Below are positions 27,291-35,252 of a stretch of 64,000 bases of DNA, piece by piece. A program made the position numbers and the translations under genes. This DNA is from Cupriavidus sp. EM10 (GTDB lineage Bacteria > Pseudomonadota > Gammaproteobacteria > Burkholderiales > Burkholderiaceae), in NCBI RefSeq assembly GCF_018729255.1, contig NZ_CP076060.1:310001-374000 (forward strand), written 5' to 3'. The notes under the pieces are model-generated. The model had not been told where the DNA came from and searched no databases. It saw only the letters and a program-made list of their open reading frames with translations. Position 1 is the first letter of the stretch, and each line of letters begins with the position of its first letter.

Positions 27291-29234
27291 ATGACGAGCC
27301 TCGCCCATCAATTCGAACAATACGGCGCCTGGAGAACCGGGGTCCTTCAGTCACTCGCCGAATTCCAGTCCTGGCTGCAGCAGTACGACCTGCATGACGC
27401 CACCGCGGACGACCGCGCGCAGCGCATCCAGAGCGTGCTCAAGAGCGACCGCCTCAAGGTGGCGTTCATTGCCGAGTTCTCGCGCGGCAAGAGCGAGCTG
27501 ATCAACGCCATCTTCTTTGCCGACTACGGCCGCCGCATCCTGCCATCGTCCGCCGGACGCACGACGATGTGTCCGACCGAGCTGCGCTACGACGAGAACG
27601 AACCGCCCTGCATCCGGCTGCTGCCGATCGAGACCCGCCTGCAGGACGCCTCGACGGCCGACTTCATGGAGCCCGGCTCGTCCGGTTCGCACTGGACCAC
27701 CGTGCCGCTGGACCCGTCGTCGCCCGAAGGCATGCTGGCCGCGTTCCAGCACGTGGTGGAAACCACGCGCGTGACGCCGGCCATGGCCGAATCGCTGGGC
27801 CTGTACAACGAGAACGACCCCGACGCCGCCTATTCGGTGGATGCCGACGGCATGGTGGAAATCTCGCGCTGGCGCCATGCGGTGATCAACTTCCCGCATC
27901 CGCTGCTGCGCCAGGGCCTGGTCATCCTGGACACGCCGGGCCTGAACGCGATCGGTACCGAGCCGGAACTGACGCTGCGCCTGATTCCCGACGCGCACGT
28001 GGTGGTGTTCGTGCTGGCCGCCGACGCCGGCGTGACCAAGAGCGACCTGGCGCTGTGGCGCAGCCACGTGGGCGCCGGCCATCGCCGCGGCTGCCTGGCC
28101 GTGCTGAACAAGATCGATGGCCTGTGGGACCCACTGAAGTCGTCGCCCGAGATCGCCGGCGAGATCGCGCGCCAGGTTCGCACCACGGCGCAGACGCTGG
28201 GCATCGAGGAACGCCGCGTCTACCCTGTATCGGCGCAGAAGGGCCTGGTAGCCAAGGTCACGCACGACCAGCCGATGCTGGTGCGCAGCAACCTGATGCA
28301 GTTCGAGAACGTGCTGTCCGACCAGCTGATTCCGCAGCGGCGCGAGATTGTGTCCGACCAGGTGCATCGCCTGGTGCAGGACATGTCGCGCGGCGCGCAG
28401 CAGCTGCTGCAGAGCCGCCGGCGCGATATCGTCGAGCAACTGTTCGAGCTGCGCGGCCTGCGCGGCAAGAACCACGCGATGGTCAAGCACATGCTGATGC
28501 GCGTGCAGAGCGAGAAGGAAGAGTTCGAGCAGAGCATCGCCAAGTTCCAGGCGCTGCGGCTGGTGTTTGGCCGCCATAGCGCCGACATCATCAAGAGCCT
28601 GCAGCTGCGCGACGTGCGCCGCACCATGCGCGACAAGCGCGAGCAGATGAAGGAACGCTTCTTCTCGCGCGGCCTGCGCGAGGACATGGAATCGCTGTTT
28701 GGCCAGTTGACCGGCCTGATCCAGGATGCCGACCAGAAGATCGCCGGCCTGCATCAGCTGGTGGAAACCATGTACCGCCGCTTCAACGCGGAGCATGGCT
28801 TCACGCTGCCATCGCCGATGCAGTTCGTGACGTCGCGCTACACGGCCGAGCTGCAGGAAACGCTGGCGCTGGTCAACGCGCACTTCGGCACCGTGAACAT
28901 GCTGACGCGCTCGCGTCCGCAACTGGTGCAGAACGCGTTCGCGACGATGGCCAGCCGCGTGCTGGAGAACTTCCGCGACCTGAACCGCGATATCGAGATC
29001 TGGCTCAAGTCGGTGATGACGCCGCTGGAAGCGCAGGTGCGCGAGCACCAGAAGCAGTTGCGCCGCCGCGTGGATTCGATCGAGCGCATCCACGAAGCCA
29101 CCGACACGCTGGAAAGCCGCATCGCCGAGCTGGAGGATGTGCTGAACGGCCTGGACGAACGCAGCACGAAGATCGAGGCCTTCACGCGCCAGTTGCTGGA
29201 GGTGCCGGTCGAGGCGTCGGCGCGCGCTGCATAG
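27291..29234 (+). CDS. Dynamin-like GTPase
   Basis: The 647-residue protein has a dynamin-family GTPase domain: G1 AEFSRGKSELIN (about residue 61), a switch I segment with SSAGRTTMCPTE, G3 ILDTPGLNAIG (near 213) and G4 VLNKIDG (near 272). The rest is long amphipathic helices (residues about 340-640), as in dynamin stalks. The usual first Gly of GxxxxGKS is Ala here. No membrane helix is evident, so membrane contact would be peripheral. It lies between mutM and mutY, about 100 bases before the latter. A membrane-remodelling or genome-maintenance role cannot be decided. Confidence 0.85.
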   Translation: MTSLAHQFEQYGAWRTGVLQSLAEFQSWLQQYDLHDATADDRAQRIQSVLKSDRLKVAFIAEFSRGKSELINAIFFADYGRRILPSSAGRTTMCPTELRYDENEPPCIRLLPIETRLQDASTADFMEPGSSGSHWTTVPLDPSSPEGMLAAFQHVVETTRVTPAMAESLGLYNENDPDAAYSVDADGMVEISRWRHAVINFPHPLLRQGLVILDTPGLNAIGTEPELTLRLIPDAHVVVFVLAADAGVTKSDLALWRSHVGAGHRRGCLAVLNKIDGLWDPLKSSPEIAGEIARQVRTTAQTLGIEERRVYPVSAQKGLVAKVTHDQPMLVRSNLMQFENVLSDQLIPQRREIVSDQVHRLVQDMSRGAQQLLQSRRRDIVEQLFELRGLRGKNHAMVKHMLMRVQSEKEEFEQSIAKFQALRLVFGRHSADIIKSLQLRDVRRTMRDKREQMKERFFSRGLREDMESLFGQLTGLIQDADQKIAGLHQLVETMYRRFNAEHGFTLPSPMQFVTSRYTAELQETLALVNAHFGTVNMLTRSRPQLVQNAFATMASRVLENFRDLNRDIEIWLKSVMTPLEAQVREHQKQLRRRVDSIERIHEATDTLESRIAELEDVLNGLDERSTKIEAFTRQLLEVPVEASARAA

Positions 29235-29260
29235 CCGTTTCGCCATCGTTGGTATCATGT

Positions 29261-29322
29261 GGCGCCGCCTCGGAGCGGCGCCTTTTCTTTTGGCGCCGCC
29301 TCAAAGCGGCGCCTTTTCTTTT
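29261..29322 (+). terminator. Tandemly duplicated intrinsic terminator
   Basis: Two copies of a 31-base unit lie head to tail. Each has the stem GGCGCCGC / GCGGCGCC (29261-29282 and 29292-29313) followed by TTTTCTTTT. The loops differ (CTCGGA and CTCAAA). They lie between the GTPase gene and mutY. Confidence 0.9.
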
Positions 29323-29364
29323 CCAGACACCCCCCGCAATGCCCGCAAGCCCGCCGCCGCGCCC

Positions 29365-30489
29365 ATGCTCCACGATGAAACCGCCGTACCCGCCGATTTC
29401 GGCATGCGAGTGGTCACCTGGCAGCGCCAACACGGCCGGCACGACCTGCCGTGGCAGAACACCCGCGACCCGTACCGCATCTGGCTCTCGGAGATCATGC
29501 TCCAGCAGACCCAGGTGGCGGCCGTGATCGAGTACTTCCAGCGCTTTGTCTCGGCGCTGCCCACGGTGGCTGCGCTGGCCGCCGCGCCGGCCGACGAGGT
29601 GATGGCGCTGTGGGCTGGCCTGGGCTACTACTCGCGCGCGCGCAACCTGCACCGCTGCGCGAAGGCGGTCATGGACGAGCATGGCGGCGTGTTCCCGACC
29701 GATCCAACCGTGCTGGTGACCTTGCCCGGTATCGGGCGCTCGACGGCGGCGGCCATTGCCGCATTCAGTGCAGGCGTGCGCTCGCCCATCCTCGATGGCA
29801 ACGTCAAGCGGGTCTTCGCGCGCGTGTTCGGTATCCACGGCTATCCCGGCGAGCGCGCCATCGAGACGCGCATGTGGGCGCTGGCCGGCCAGGCGCTGCC
29901 GCCGGCCGGGCCCAATCAGGCCGAAGACATGGTGGCCTATACGCAGGGGCTGATGGACCTGGGCGCCACGATATGCTCGCGCGGCAAGCCGGCGTGCCTG
30001 GTCGATGCGCAGGCGTGTCCGCTGTCCGCCGACTGCGTGGCCCGCCGCGACGGCCTGACGTCGCAACTGCCGACCCCCAAGCCGCGCGCCGCCATTCCCG
30101 AGCGCAGCACGGTGATGCTGATCGTGCGCCATGGCCGCGATGTACTCGTCAATCTGCGACCTGACAGCGGCATCTGGGGCGGCCTGTGGAGCTTGCCGGA
30201 AATCGCGGTGGACAGCCTGCCGTTCGATGCCGAAGCCGCCGAGGACGCTGCGCTGGAAACCGCGCGGCAATTCGGCCAGCCCGTCCGCTCGTTCCTGGCC
30301 GGCGAACTGACGCACGTATTCACGCACTTCCGGCTGCTGATCCGCGCGATCCGCGTGGATCTGGACGCGGCAACGCTGCGTGCCAACGGCCAGACGCGCT
30401 GGCTGTCGCTGGACGATCTGGACGCGCTGGGCACGCCCGCACCCGTGCGGCGCCTGCTCGAAGACCAGGCGCGCATCGCACTTTTCTGA
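29365..30489 (+). CDS. mutY: A/G-specific adenine glycosylase
   Basis: MutY removes adenine mispaired with 8-oxoguanine. The start MLHDETAVPADFGMR is the best in-frame ATG but lacks a clear ribosome site. The catalytic Glu is in WLSEIMLQQTQV, the helix-hairpin-helix in VTLPGIGRSTAAAIAAF, and the catalytic Asp in ILDGNVKRV. The iron-sulfur cysteines are C-x6-C-x6-C-x5-C (CSRGKPACLVDAQACPLSADC, split as CSRGKPAC / LVDAQAC / PLSADC), four residues longer in the middle than the canonical x2. A C-terminal Nudix-like 8-oxoG recognition domain follows (IWGGLWSLPE, ELTHVFTHFRL). Its partner gene mutM is upstream. Confidence 0.94.
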   Translation: MLHDETAVPADFGMRVVTWQRQHGRHDLPWQNTRDPYRIWLSEIMLQQTQVAAVIEYFQRFVSALPTVAALAAAPADEVMALWAGLGYYSRARNLHRCAKAVMDEHGGVFPTDPTVLVTLPGIGRSTAAAIAAFSAGVRSPILDGNVKRVFARVFGIHGYPGERAIETRMWALAGQALPPAGPNQAEDMVAYTQGLMDLGATICSRGKPACLVDAQACPLSADCVARRDGLTSQLPTPKPRAAIPERSTVMLIVRHGRDVLVNLRPDSGIWGGLWSLPEIAVDSLPFDAEAAEDAALETARQFGQPVRSFLAGELTHVFTHFRLLIRAIRVDLDAATLRANGQTRWLSLDDLDALGTPAPVRRLLEDQARIALF

Positions 30490-30534
30490 ATTTCGTGGGA
30501 GTCTGACGGCTGGAAAACGCGGCCAGAAGGCTGG

Positions 30535-31188
30535 TCAGACGATGTGGTGCTGCCGCATGTAGCGATGCACGATCTCGATGCGCATGCCGGCGTCGGGTAG
30601 CGCCATCAGCATCTGCTTGGCCTTGAGCGGCACGGGCAGCAGCTCGCAGAGCCGGTTGGCCACCCAGCTGGGGTCGTCCCAGAGATAGGGCTCGGCAAAC
30701 GGCAGCCGGGACTTGTCGGGCTGTTCGCTATGCACCGATGCCACGATGCGGCGCAGCGCTTCCAGGCATTCGCTCAGCAGTTCCAGCTTGCAGTCGATGA
30801 CATCGTCGGGCAGTACTTCGGCCTGGGCCACCAGCAGGCCATCGTCGCGCGTGGAGTGCGACAGCACGCGGAAGCGTCGCCGCCCCCGCGTCTCGATCAG
30901 CAGCACGCCCAGCTGCTCCATATTGCAGTCGACGATCTGCGCCAGGCAGCCGATTTCCTCGGGCACCGTGTCGTGGCCGGCGCGCGCCACTTCCTCGCCG
31001 CTGGAAATCAGGCAGACGCCGAACGGCGTGCCGTCGCGCATGCAGTTACGCACCATGTCGACGTAGCGTTTCTCGAACACGCGCAGCGGCAGGCGGCCGT
31101 CGGGGAACAGTACCGTATTGAGCGGAAACAGCGGCAGCGCGTCGATGATCGCGCCGGGGGATGCGGTGTCGGTGGAAAGTGTCGACAT
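30535..31188 (-). CDS. LON-type substrate-binding domain protein
   Basis: The start MSTLSTDTASPG gives 217 residues. The whole protein is the N-terminal domain of Lon protease (LPLFPLNTVLFPDGRLPLRV, then FEKRYVDMV and RRFRVLSHSTRDDGLLVAQA), with no AAA+ or protease part. Stand-alone LON-domain proteins are common in Proteobacteria; a role in substrate binding for protein quality control is suspected but not shown. It is the last gene of the minus-strand run that includes rapZ, with about 57 bases between the two. Confidence 0.88.
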   Translation of the reverse strand: MSTLSTDTASPGAIIDALPLFPLNTVLFPDGRLPLRVFEKRYVDMVRNCMRDGTPFGVCLISSGEEVARAGHDTVPEEIGCLAQIVDCNMEQLGVLLIETRGRRRFRVLSHSTRDDGLLVAQAEVLPDDVIDCKLELLSECLEALRRIVASVHSEQPDKSRLPFAEPYLWDDPSWVANRLCELLPVPLKAKQMLMALPDAGMRIEIVHRYMRQHHIV

Positions 31189-31245
31189 GCGATGGGCCGC
31201 TCCAGTGGCGGGACGGCGCCGGGGCCATCCCTTCAAGCCCGCGCG

Positions 31246-32193
31246 TCAGCCGGCCGGGGCCAATTCGCGGTGTCTGACCAGCACATTACCATGGGCCCGG
31301 AAATAGTTGGCGAGTCGTTCGGCGATGAATACCGAGCGATGCTGGCCGCCCGTGCAGCCGATGGCCACGGTCAGGTAGCTGCGGTTGTCGGCAATGAAAC
31401 TCGGCAGCCACTTCTCGACATAGGCGCGGATATCCTCGGCCATCGCCAGCACCATCGGCTGGCTCTGCAGGAAGTCCACCACCGGCGCGTCGCGGCCAGT
31501 CAGCGGCCGCAGGGCCAGGTCGTAGTACGGGTTTGGCAGCGAGCGCACGTCGAACACCATGTCGGCGTCGCTGGGCACGCCGTGCTTGAAGCCGAACGAT
31601 TCGAACAGCAGCGTCAGCGTCTGGCCGTCGGCGTTGTCGTTGCGGATCAGTTCCTTGACCCAGCTGCGCAGCGTGTTGGTGCGCACATTGCTGGTGTCGA
31701 TGCGATGGGCCGATTCGGACAGCGGGCTGAGCAGCTCGCGTTCCATTTCAATGGCCTCGATCAGCGACGTACTGACCGTCGCGCCGGCGTCGCCGGGCTC
31801 GCCTTCCGGGACGCCCGACGGGACGCCCCGGCCATTGGGACCATTGGGACCGTTCGGACTACCTCCCACGCGGGTCGAAAGCGGGTGGCGGCGACGCGTT
31901 TCCGAATAGCGCTGCACCAGCGCGTCGGTATTGGCCGTCAGGAACAGCACCTGCACCTGGTGATGGGCGGAAAGCTCGCGGACGGTGTCCGGCAGCCGGG
32001 CCAGCGACTCGCGGCTGCGAATGTCGGTGGCCACGCCAAGATGGGAGTACCCCTGGTCGGCCAGATACGCCGTAAGGTCGGGGATGAACTGGGCCGGCAG
32101 ATTGTCGACGCAGTAATAGCCTGCATCTTCCAGGACGTTCAGGGCGACAGACTTGCCGGAGCCGGAAATTCCGGTGATGAGAATGATCCGCAT
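31246..32193 (-). CDS. rapZ: RNase adapter protein RapZ (nucleotide-binding)
   Basis: In E. coli RapZ guides RNase E to the small RNA GlmZ and so sets glucosamine-6-phosphate synthase levels. The start at 32193 gives 315 residues with Walker [15 protein letters not shown] at the N-terminus, VATDIRSR, and the conserved C-terminal region [20 protein letters not shown] and [18 protein letters not shown]. An Asn-Gly-Pro-rich insertion ([20 protein letters not shown], near residue 112) makes it about 25-30 residues longer than the usual 284-290. It follows a monocistronic-looking gene instead of hprK directly. Confidence 0.93.
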   Translation of the reverse strand: MRIILITGISGSGKSVALNVLEDAGYYCVDNLPAQFIPDLTAYLADQGYSHLGVATDIRSRESLARLPDTVRELSAHHQVQVLFLTANTDALVQRYSETRRRHPLSTRVGGSPNGPNGPNGRGVPSGVPEGEPGDAGATVSTSLIEAIEMERELLSPLSESAHRIDTSNVRTNTLRSWVKELIRNDNADGQTLTLLFESFGFKHGVPSDADMVFDVRSLPNPYYDLALRPLTGRDAPVVDFLQSQPMVLAMAEDIRAYVEKWLPSFIADNRSYLTVAIGCTGGQHRSVFIAERLANYFRAHGNVLVRHRELAPAG

Positions 32194-32249
32194 AGCGACG
32201 CAAGGATAGCACCGCAAGGTAACCGCGTCATGACAGCCGGTTCCAGGCA

Positions 32250-32281
32250 AAAATGGCGAATCGCAGGGGATTCGCCATTTT
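32250..32281 (-). terminator. Terminator between the PsiF-like gene and rapZ
   Basis: A perfect 13-bp inverted repeat AAAATGGCGAATC / GATTCGCCATTTT with a six-base loop. The minus-strand side ends in TTTTT. Confidence 0.85.
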
Positions 32282-32321
32282 CGGGGGGAAATCGCCGCCG
32301 TCGCGGCGCCTTACCGGTGGA

Positions 32322-32657
32322 TCAGGTTGCCGGCTTGGCCGACAGGCACTCGCTTTGTGCCTTCTTGTATTCGTCGCCCTTCTTGCCCTTGTTGGCCTTG
32401 GAGCAGGCGGCCATCTTTTCCTGCTGGGTCTTCGGCTCGGCGGCGGCGGCCGGGCCGCTGCCCGACAGGCACTCGCTCTGCGCCTTCTTGTATTCGTCGC
32501 CCTTCTTGCCCTTGTTGGCCTTGGAACAGGCGGCCATCTTTTCCTGCTGCGCCGTCTTGCCGGACTTCTCGGCGGCGGGGGCGGACGCGCCCTGGGCAAA
32601 CGCACCCGTGGCAAACAGCGGGGTAACCAGCACACACATCGCGATCAGCTTCTTCAT
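32322..32657 (-). CDS. PsiF-repeat periplasmic protein
   Basis: The 111-residue protein has a signal peptide (MKKLIAMCVLVTPLFATGAF, cleavage near FAQG). Two PsiF repeats follow, near residues 37-65 and 77-106, each containing QQEKMAACSKANKGKKGDEY followed by KKAQSECLS. The two copies are almost identical in protein and DNA, indicating recent duplication or conversion. Each repeat has two Cys, which probably form disulfides. E. coli psiF is phosphate-starvation inducible, with unknown function. Terminators flank the gene on both sides, between hprK and rapZ. Confidence 0.85.
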   Translation of the reverse strand: MKKLIAMCVLVTPLFATGAFAQGASAPAAEKSGKTAQQEKMAACSKANKGKKGDEYKKAQSECLSGSGPAAAAEPKTQQEKMAACSKANKGKKGDEYKKAQSECLSAKPAT

Positions 32658-32800
32658 GCTTCTCTCCTGGCTGTGGAAACACATCGTGGCCGCGCGCCTG
32701 GTGGCGTCTGGCGGAACATGGGCTCGGCGCCCATTACAGCACAAAACGGCAGCCCCCCACAGTTCGTTGACGACGGGGTGCGCCAGGCTTGTAAGCAAAT

Positions 32801-32828
32801 GAAAAACGCCCGCGTGAAGCAGGCGTTT
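32801..32828 (-). terminator. Intrinsic terminator after hprK
   Basis: On the minus strand AAACGCC-TGC / GCG-GGCGTTT with a short loop, followed by TTC and an A/T-rich stretch. It separates hprK from the PsiF-like gene. Confidence 0.8.
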
Positions 32829-32857
32829 GGACGGACGTGGGGTGGGGAAAGGGGCGC

Positions 32858-33829
32858 TCAGAGCAGGCGGCCCTGGCCGCGCGATACCACGTCGGCCTGC
32901 ATGGCGGCGCGCTGGCGGTCCATGAAGTCGCGCAGTGTGTCGATGCCGCGCAGGCGCAGGATCGTGTTGCGCACGGCGGCTTCCACCAGCACGGCCAGGT
33001 TGCGGCCGGCCGCCACCTGGATTTTCACCATGTGGATCGGCAGTCCGAGCACATCGAGGTACTGGGAATCCAGCGGCAGCCGTTCGAATTCGCCGTCGTT
33101 GCGGCGTACCAGCTGCACCACCAGCTTGAGCTTCATCTTCCGGCGCACCGCCGTTTCGCCAAAAATCGTCTTGATATCGAGCAGGCCCAGGCCGCGCACT
33201 TCCAGCAGGTTCTGCAGCAGCGGCGGGCAGCGGCCTTCGATGAAGTCGGGGCCCAGCCGGACGAAGTCGACGGCGTCGTCGGCCACCAGGCCGTGGCCGC
33301 GCGAGATCAGTTCCAGGCCCAGTTCGCTCTTGCCCAGGCCGGATTCGCCCATGATCAGCACGCCCATGCCCAGGATGTCCAGGAACACCCCGTGCATCGT
33401 CACGCGCGGGGCGGAGATGCGCGACAGGTACAGCCGCAGGTGATCGATCACGGCCGCCGACGACACCGGGGTTGTGAACAGCGGCGTGGACGACCGTGTG
33501 CAGCGCAGTTCCAGGTCGGGCGGCGGCTCCATGCCATCGGCCACCACCAGGAACGGCGGCTCCAGCAGGATCAGTTCGCCCATCTGGCGCTTGCGCGGTT
33601 CGTCGTCCAGCCGCTGGTAATACTGGATCTCGGGCTTGCCCAGCACCTGGATCCGGTTCGGGTGGATCAGGTTCAAGTGGCCCACCAGGTCGGCGGCGGA
33701 GGTGGCTTCGCGGGCGAATTCGACGTCGAAGGCGCGGTCGGCCCCTTCCAGACCGGCGACCCACGACAGTTTGATGTCGGCTGCGTTGTCGTCGAAGATC
33801 GACTGCGAGGTGACGCCGGTGAGTTCCAT
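32858..33829 (-). CDS. hprK: HPr kinase/phosphorylase
   Basis: HprK phosphorylates and dephosphorylates a Ser of HPr-type phosphocarriers. The 323 residues contain the N-terminal domain and the kinase domain with Walker [20 protein letters not shown] (near residue 158). The HPrK signature [20 protein letters not shown] follows near 210, with the catalytic His/Asp region [14 protein letters not shown] before it. Proteobacterial HprK proteins are thought to regulate the incomplete PTS-Ntr route rather than sugar uptake; ptsN upstream supports that. The gene starts 65 bases after the ptsN stop. Confidence 0.95.
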   Translation of the reverse strand: MELTGVTSQSIFDDNAADIKLSWVAGLEGADRAFDVEFAREATSAADLVGHLNLIHPNRIQVLGKPEIQYYQRLDDEPRKRQMGELILLEPPFLVVADGMEPPPDLELRCTRSSTPLFTTPVSSAAVIDHLRLYLSRISAPRVTMHGVFLDILGMGVLIMGESGLGKSELGLELISRGHGLVADDAVDFVRLGPDFIEGRCPPLLQNLLEVRGLGLLDIKTIFGETAVRRKMKLKLVVQLVRRNDGEFERLPLDSQYLDVLGLPIHMVKIQVAAGRNLAVLVEAAVRNTILRLRGIDTLRDFMDRQRAAMQADVVSRGQGRLL

Positions 33830-33894
33830 GCGGGATGACTTTCTACGAGGGGCAGTATGGCTTCAGCCGGCCAGCCAGGCCGGCCAGCGGATCG

Positions 33895-34350
33895 TCACGG
33901 ATGCCATTCGGTCAGCAACTGGTGGACGGCTTCGGGCGTGGGCAGCGTGGCCAGGCCTTCGCGCATCTCGCGGTCCGATAACAATTGTGCGATTTCCGAG
34001 AGAATTTCGAGGTGCTGCTGCGTGGCCTGTTCGGGCACCAGCAGGAAGATCAGCAGCGAGACCGGCTTGCCGTCGGGCGATTCGAACGGAATCGGCTCGG
34101 CCAGGCGCATGAAGCCGGCCAGCGGCTGCTTCAGGCCCTTGATGCGGCCGTGCGGGATGGCCACGCCGGCACCCAGGCCGGTCGAACCCAGCGATTCCCG
34201 CGCGAACAGGTTGTCGGTGACGGTGGCGCGGGCCACACCATGGTTGTTCTCGAACAGGAGCCCGGCTTGCTCGAAGACCCGCTTCTTGCTGGTGACGGTG
34301 ACGTCGAGATGGATGTTGCCGGGTGGCAGCAATTTGGCCAAACGATTCAT
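33895..34350 (-). CDS. ptsN: PTS IIA-Ntr regulatory protein
   Basis: EIIA-Ntr is the output of the nitrogen PTS; in other bacteria it controls K+ transport and stress responses. The start MNRLAKLLPPGNIHLDVTVT gives 151 residues. The phospho-accepting His is in AGVAIPHGRIKGL near residue 67, and the fold elements ENNHGVARATVTDNLFARE and LIFLLVPEQATQQHLEILSE are clear. It lies between hpf and hprK in the rpoN cluster, the conserved arrangement, but is preceded by about 500 bases that include a terminator after hpf, so it probably has its own promoter. Confidence 0.94.
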   Translation of the reverse strand: MNRLAKLLPPGNIHLDVTVTSKKRVFEQAGLLFENNHGVARATVTDNLFARESLGSTGLGAGVAIPHGRIKGLKQPLAGFMRLAEPIPFESPDGKPVSLLIFLLVPEQATQQHLEILSEIAQLLSDREMREGLATLPTPEAVHQLLTEWHP

Positions 34351-34747
34351 GGGCGATGCACGAGAAGTCAGGGTGGCGATACGGCGCACAAATGCCGTCC
34401 CGCCGATGGGGCAATTCAGGTATCGAGTGCTGATTGGACGCCCGCATTGGAGCGTCCGGCCATTATAGAGCAGGGCTGTAGCGCGCTTGTGCGCTGCAGC
34501 GCCGGCGCCGCGGGTGGTACCGCGGACTGGCCGGCCGGATTGCCCACCCGGATATCGCCGCCAGCGCCTGCATGATCTATCGCCATGCGGCATGCCGTGC
34601 GGTTCACCGGGACCGTTCTGCCTGTCGTTCTTGTATGGCGCAGCATACACCGAGCCGCGCAAGATGCGAACACCCCGGCACATCAATTGGTTTGCGCCGT
34701 GGCGCCGAGGTAACGGCTAATTTCGGGTCTCGGACGGCGAGCGCCCA
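34351..34747 (-). other. Gene-free stretch between hpf terminator and ptsN
   Basis: About 400 bases without a convincing frame. It presumably holds the ptsN promoter. I see no clear operator; short GC-rich inverted segments occur around 34490-34540 but none with a T run. Confidence 0.4.
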
Positions 34748-34776
34748 TCAAAAAAGCCGCGCAGATGCGCGGCTTT
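34748..34776 (-). terminator. Intrinsic terminator after hpf
   Basis: Perfect 11-bp stem AAAGCCGCGCA / TGCGCGGCTTT with a two-base loop. On the minus strand it runs into TTTTTT. It lies about 70 bases after the hpf stop. Confidence 0.9.
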
Positions 34777-34848
34777 GCTCTCTTCCTGTCAGTCCTCCCG
34801 GGAACAGCGTCCGCCGGCACGGCCAGGGGCAGTTCAGGGTTTGCCAGC

Positions 34849-35202
34849 CTATTGTTGCTGTAGTTGGGCTTCGGCCATCTGGTACTTGACCGCTTCCCGG
34901 TCATGGCCTTGCACGCGGTCCTTGTAGCGGATCACCTGCCGGTCGAGCTTGTCGACCAGACAGTCGATCGCCGCGTACAGGTCTTCGTGGTGCGCTTCGA
35001 CGAAGATGTCCTTGCCCTTGAGATGCAGATTGATTTCCGCGTACTGCCGCTTGTCCTTTTCCTTGTGGTTGTCGACAGATAGCAGCACGCTCACGCCAAT
35101 GACCTGATCGAAATGCCTGACAATTCGCTCCAGTTTCGTTTCCACATACTCACGCAGCGGAGGCGTGATGTCGAGGTGGTGTCCACTGATCTTGAAGTTC
35201 AT
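34849..35202 (-). CDS. hpf: Ribosome hibernation promoting factor, short form
   Basis: HPF binds the ribosome decoding region and favours inactive dimers in stationary phase. The 117 residues begin [20 protein letters not shown], with the basic RNA-binding strands [20 protein letters not shown] and the helix [20 protein letters not shown] typical of YhbH/HPF. It is the short form, without the C-terminal dimerisation domain of long HPF; a brief Gln-rich tail follows. It lies 50 bases after rpoN, the standard position. Confidence 0.96.
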   Translation of the reverse strand: MNFKISGHHLDITPPLREYVETKLERIVRHFDQVIGVSVLLSVDNHKEKDKRQYAEINLHLKGKDIFVEAHHEDLYAAIDCLVDKLDRQVIRYKDRVQGHDREAVKYQMAEAQLQQQ

Positions 35203-35252
35203 AGCGCTTCTCCTTCTGAAAGAGCCGCACCAGGCAGGCGGTTACGGCTCGG

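Noticed and set aside
27351..29258. 635-codon minus-strand frame opposite the GTPase gene
   Set aside because: Composition (Gln, His, Ala, Arg) is that of an antisense shadow; the plus-strand dynamin-like protein has all GTPase motifs.
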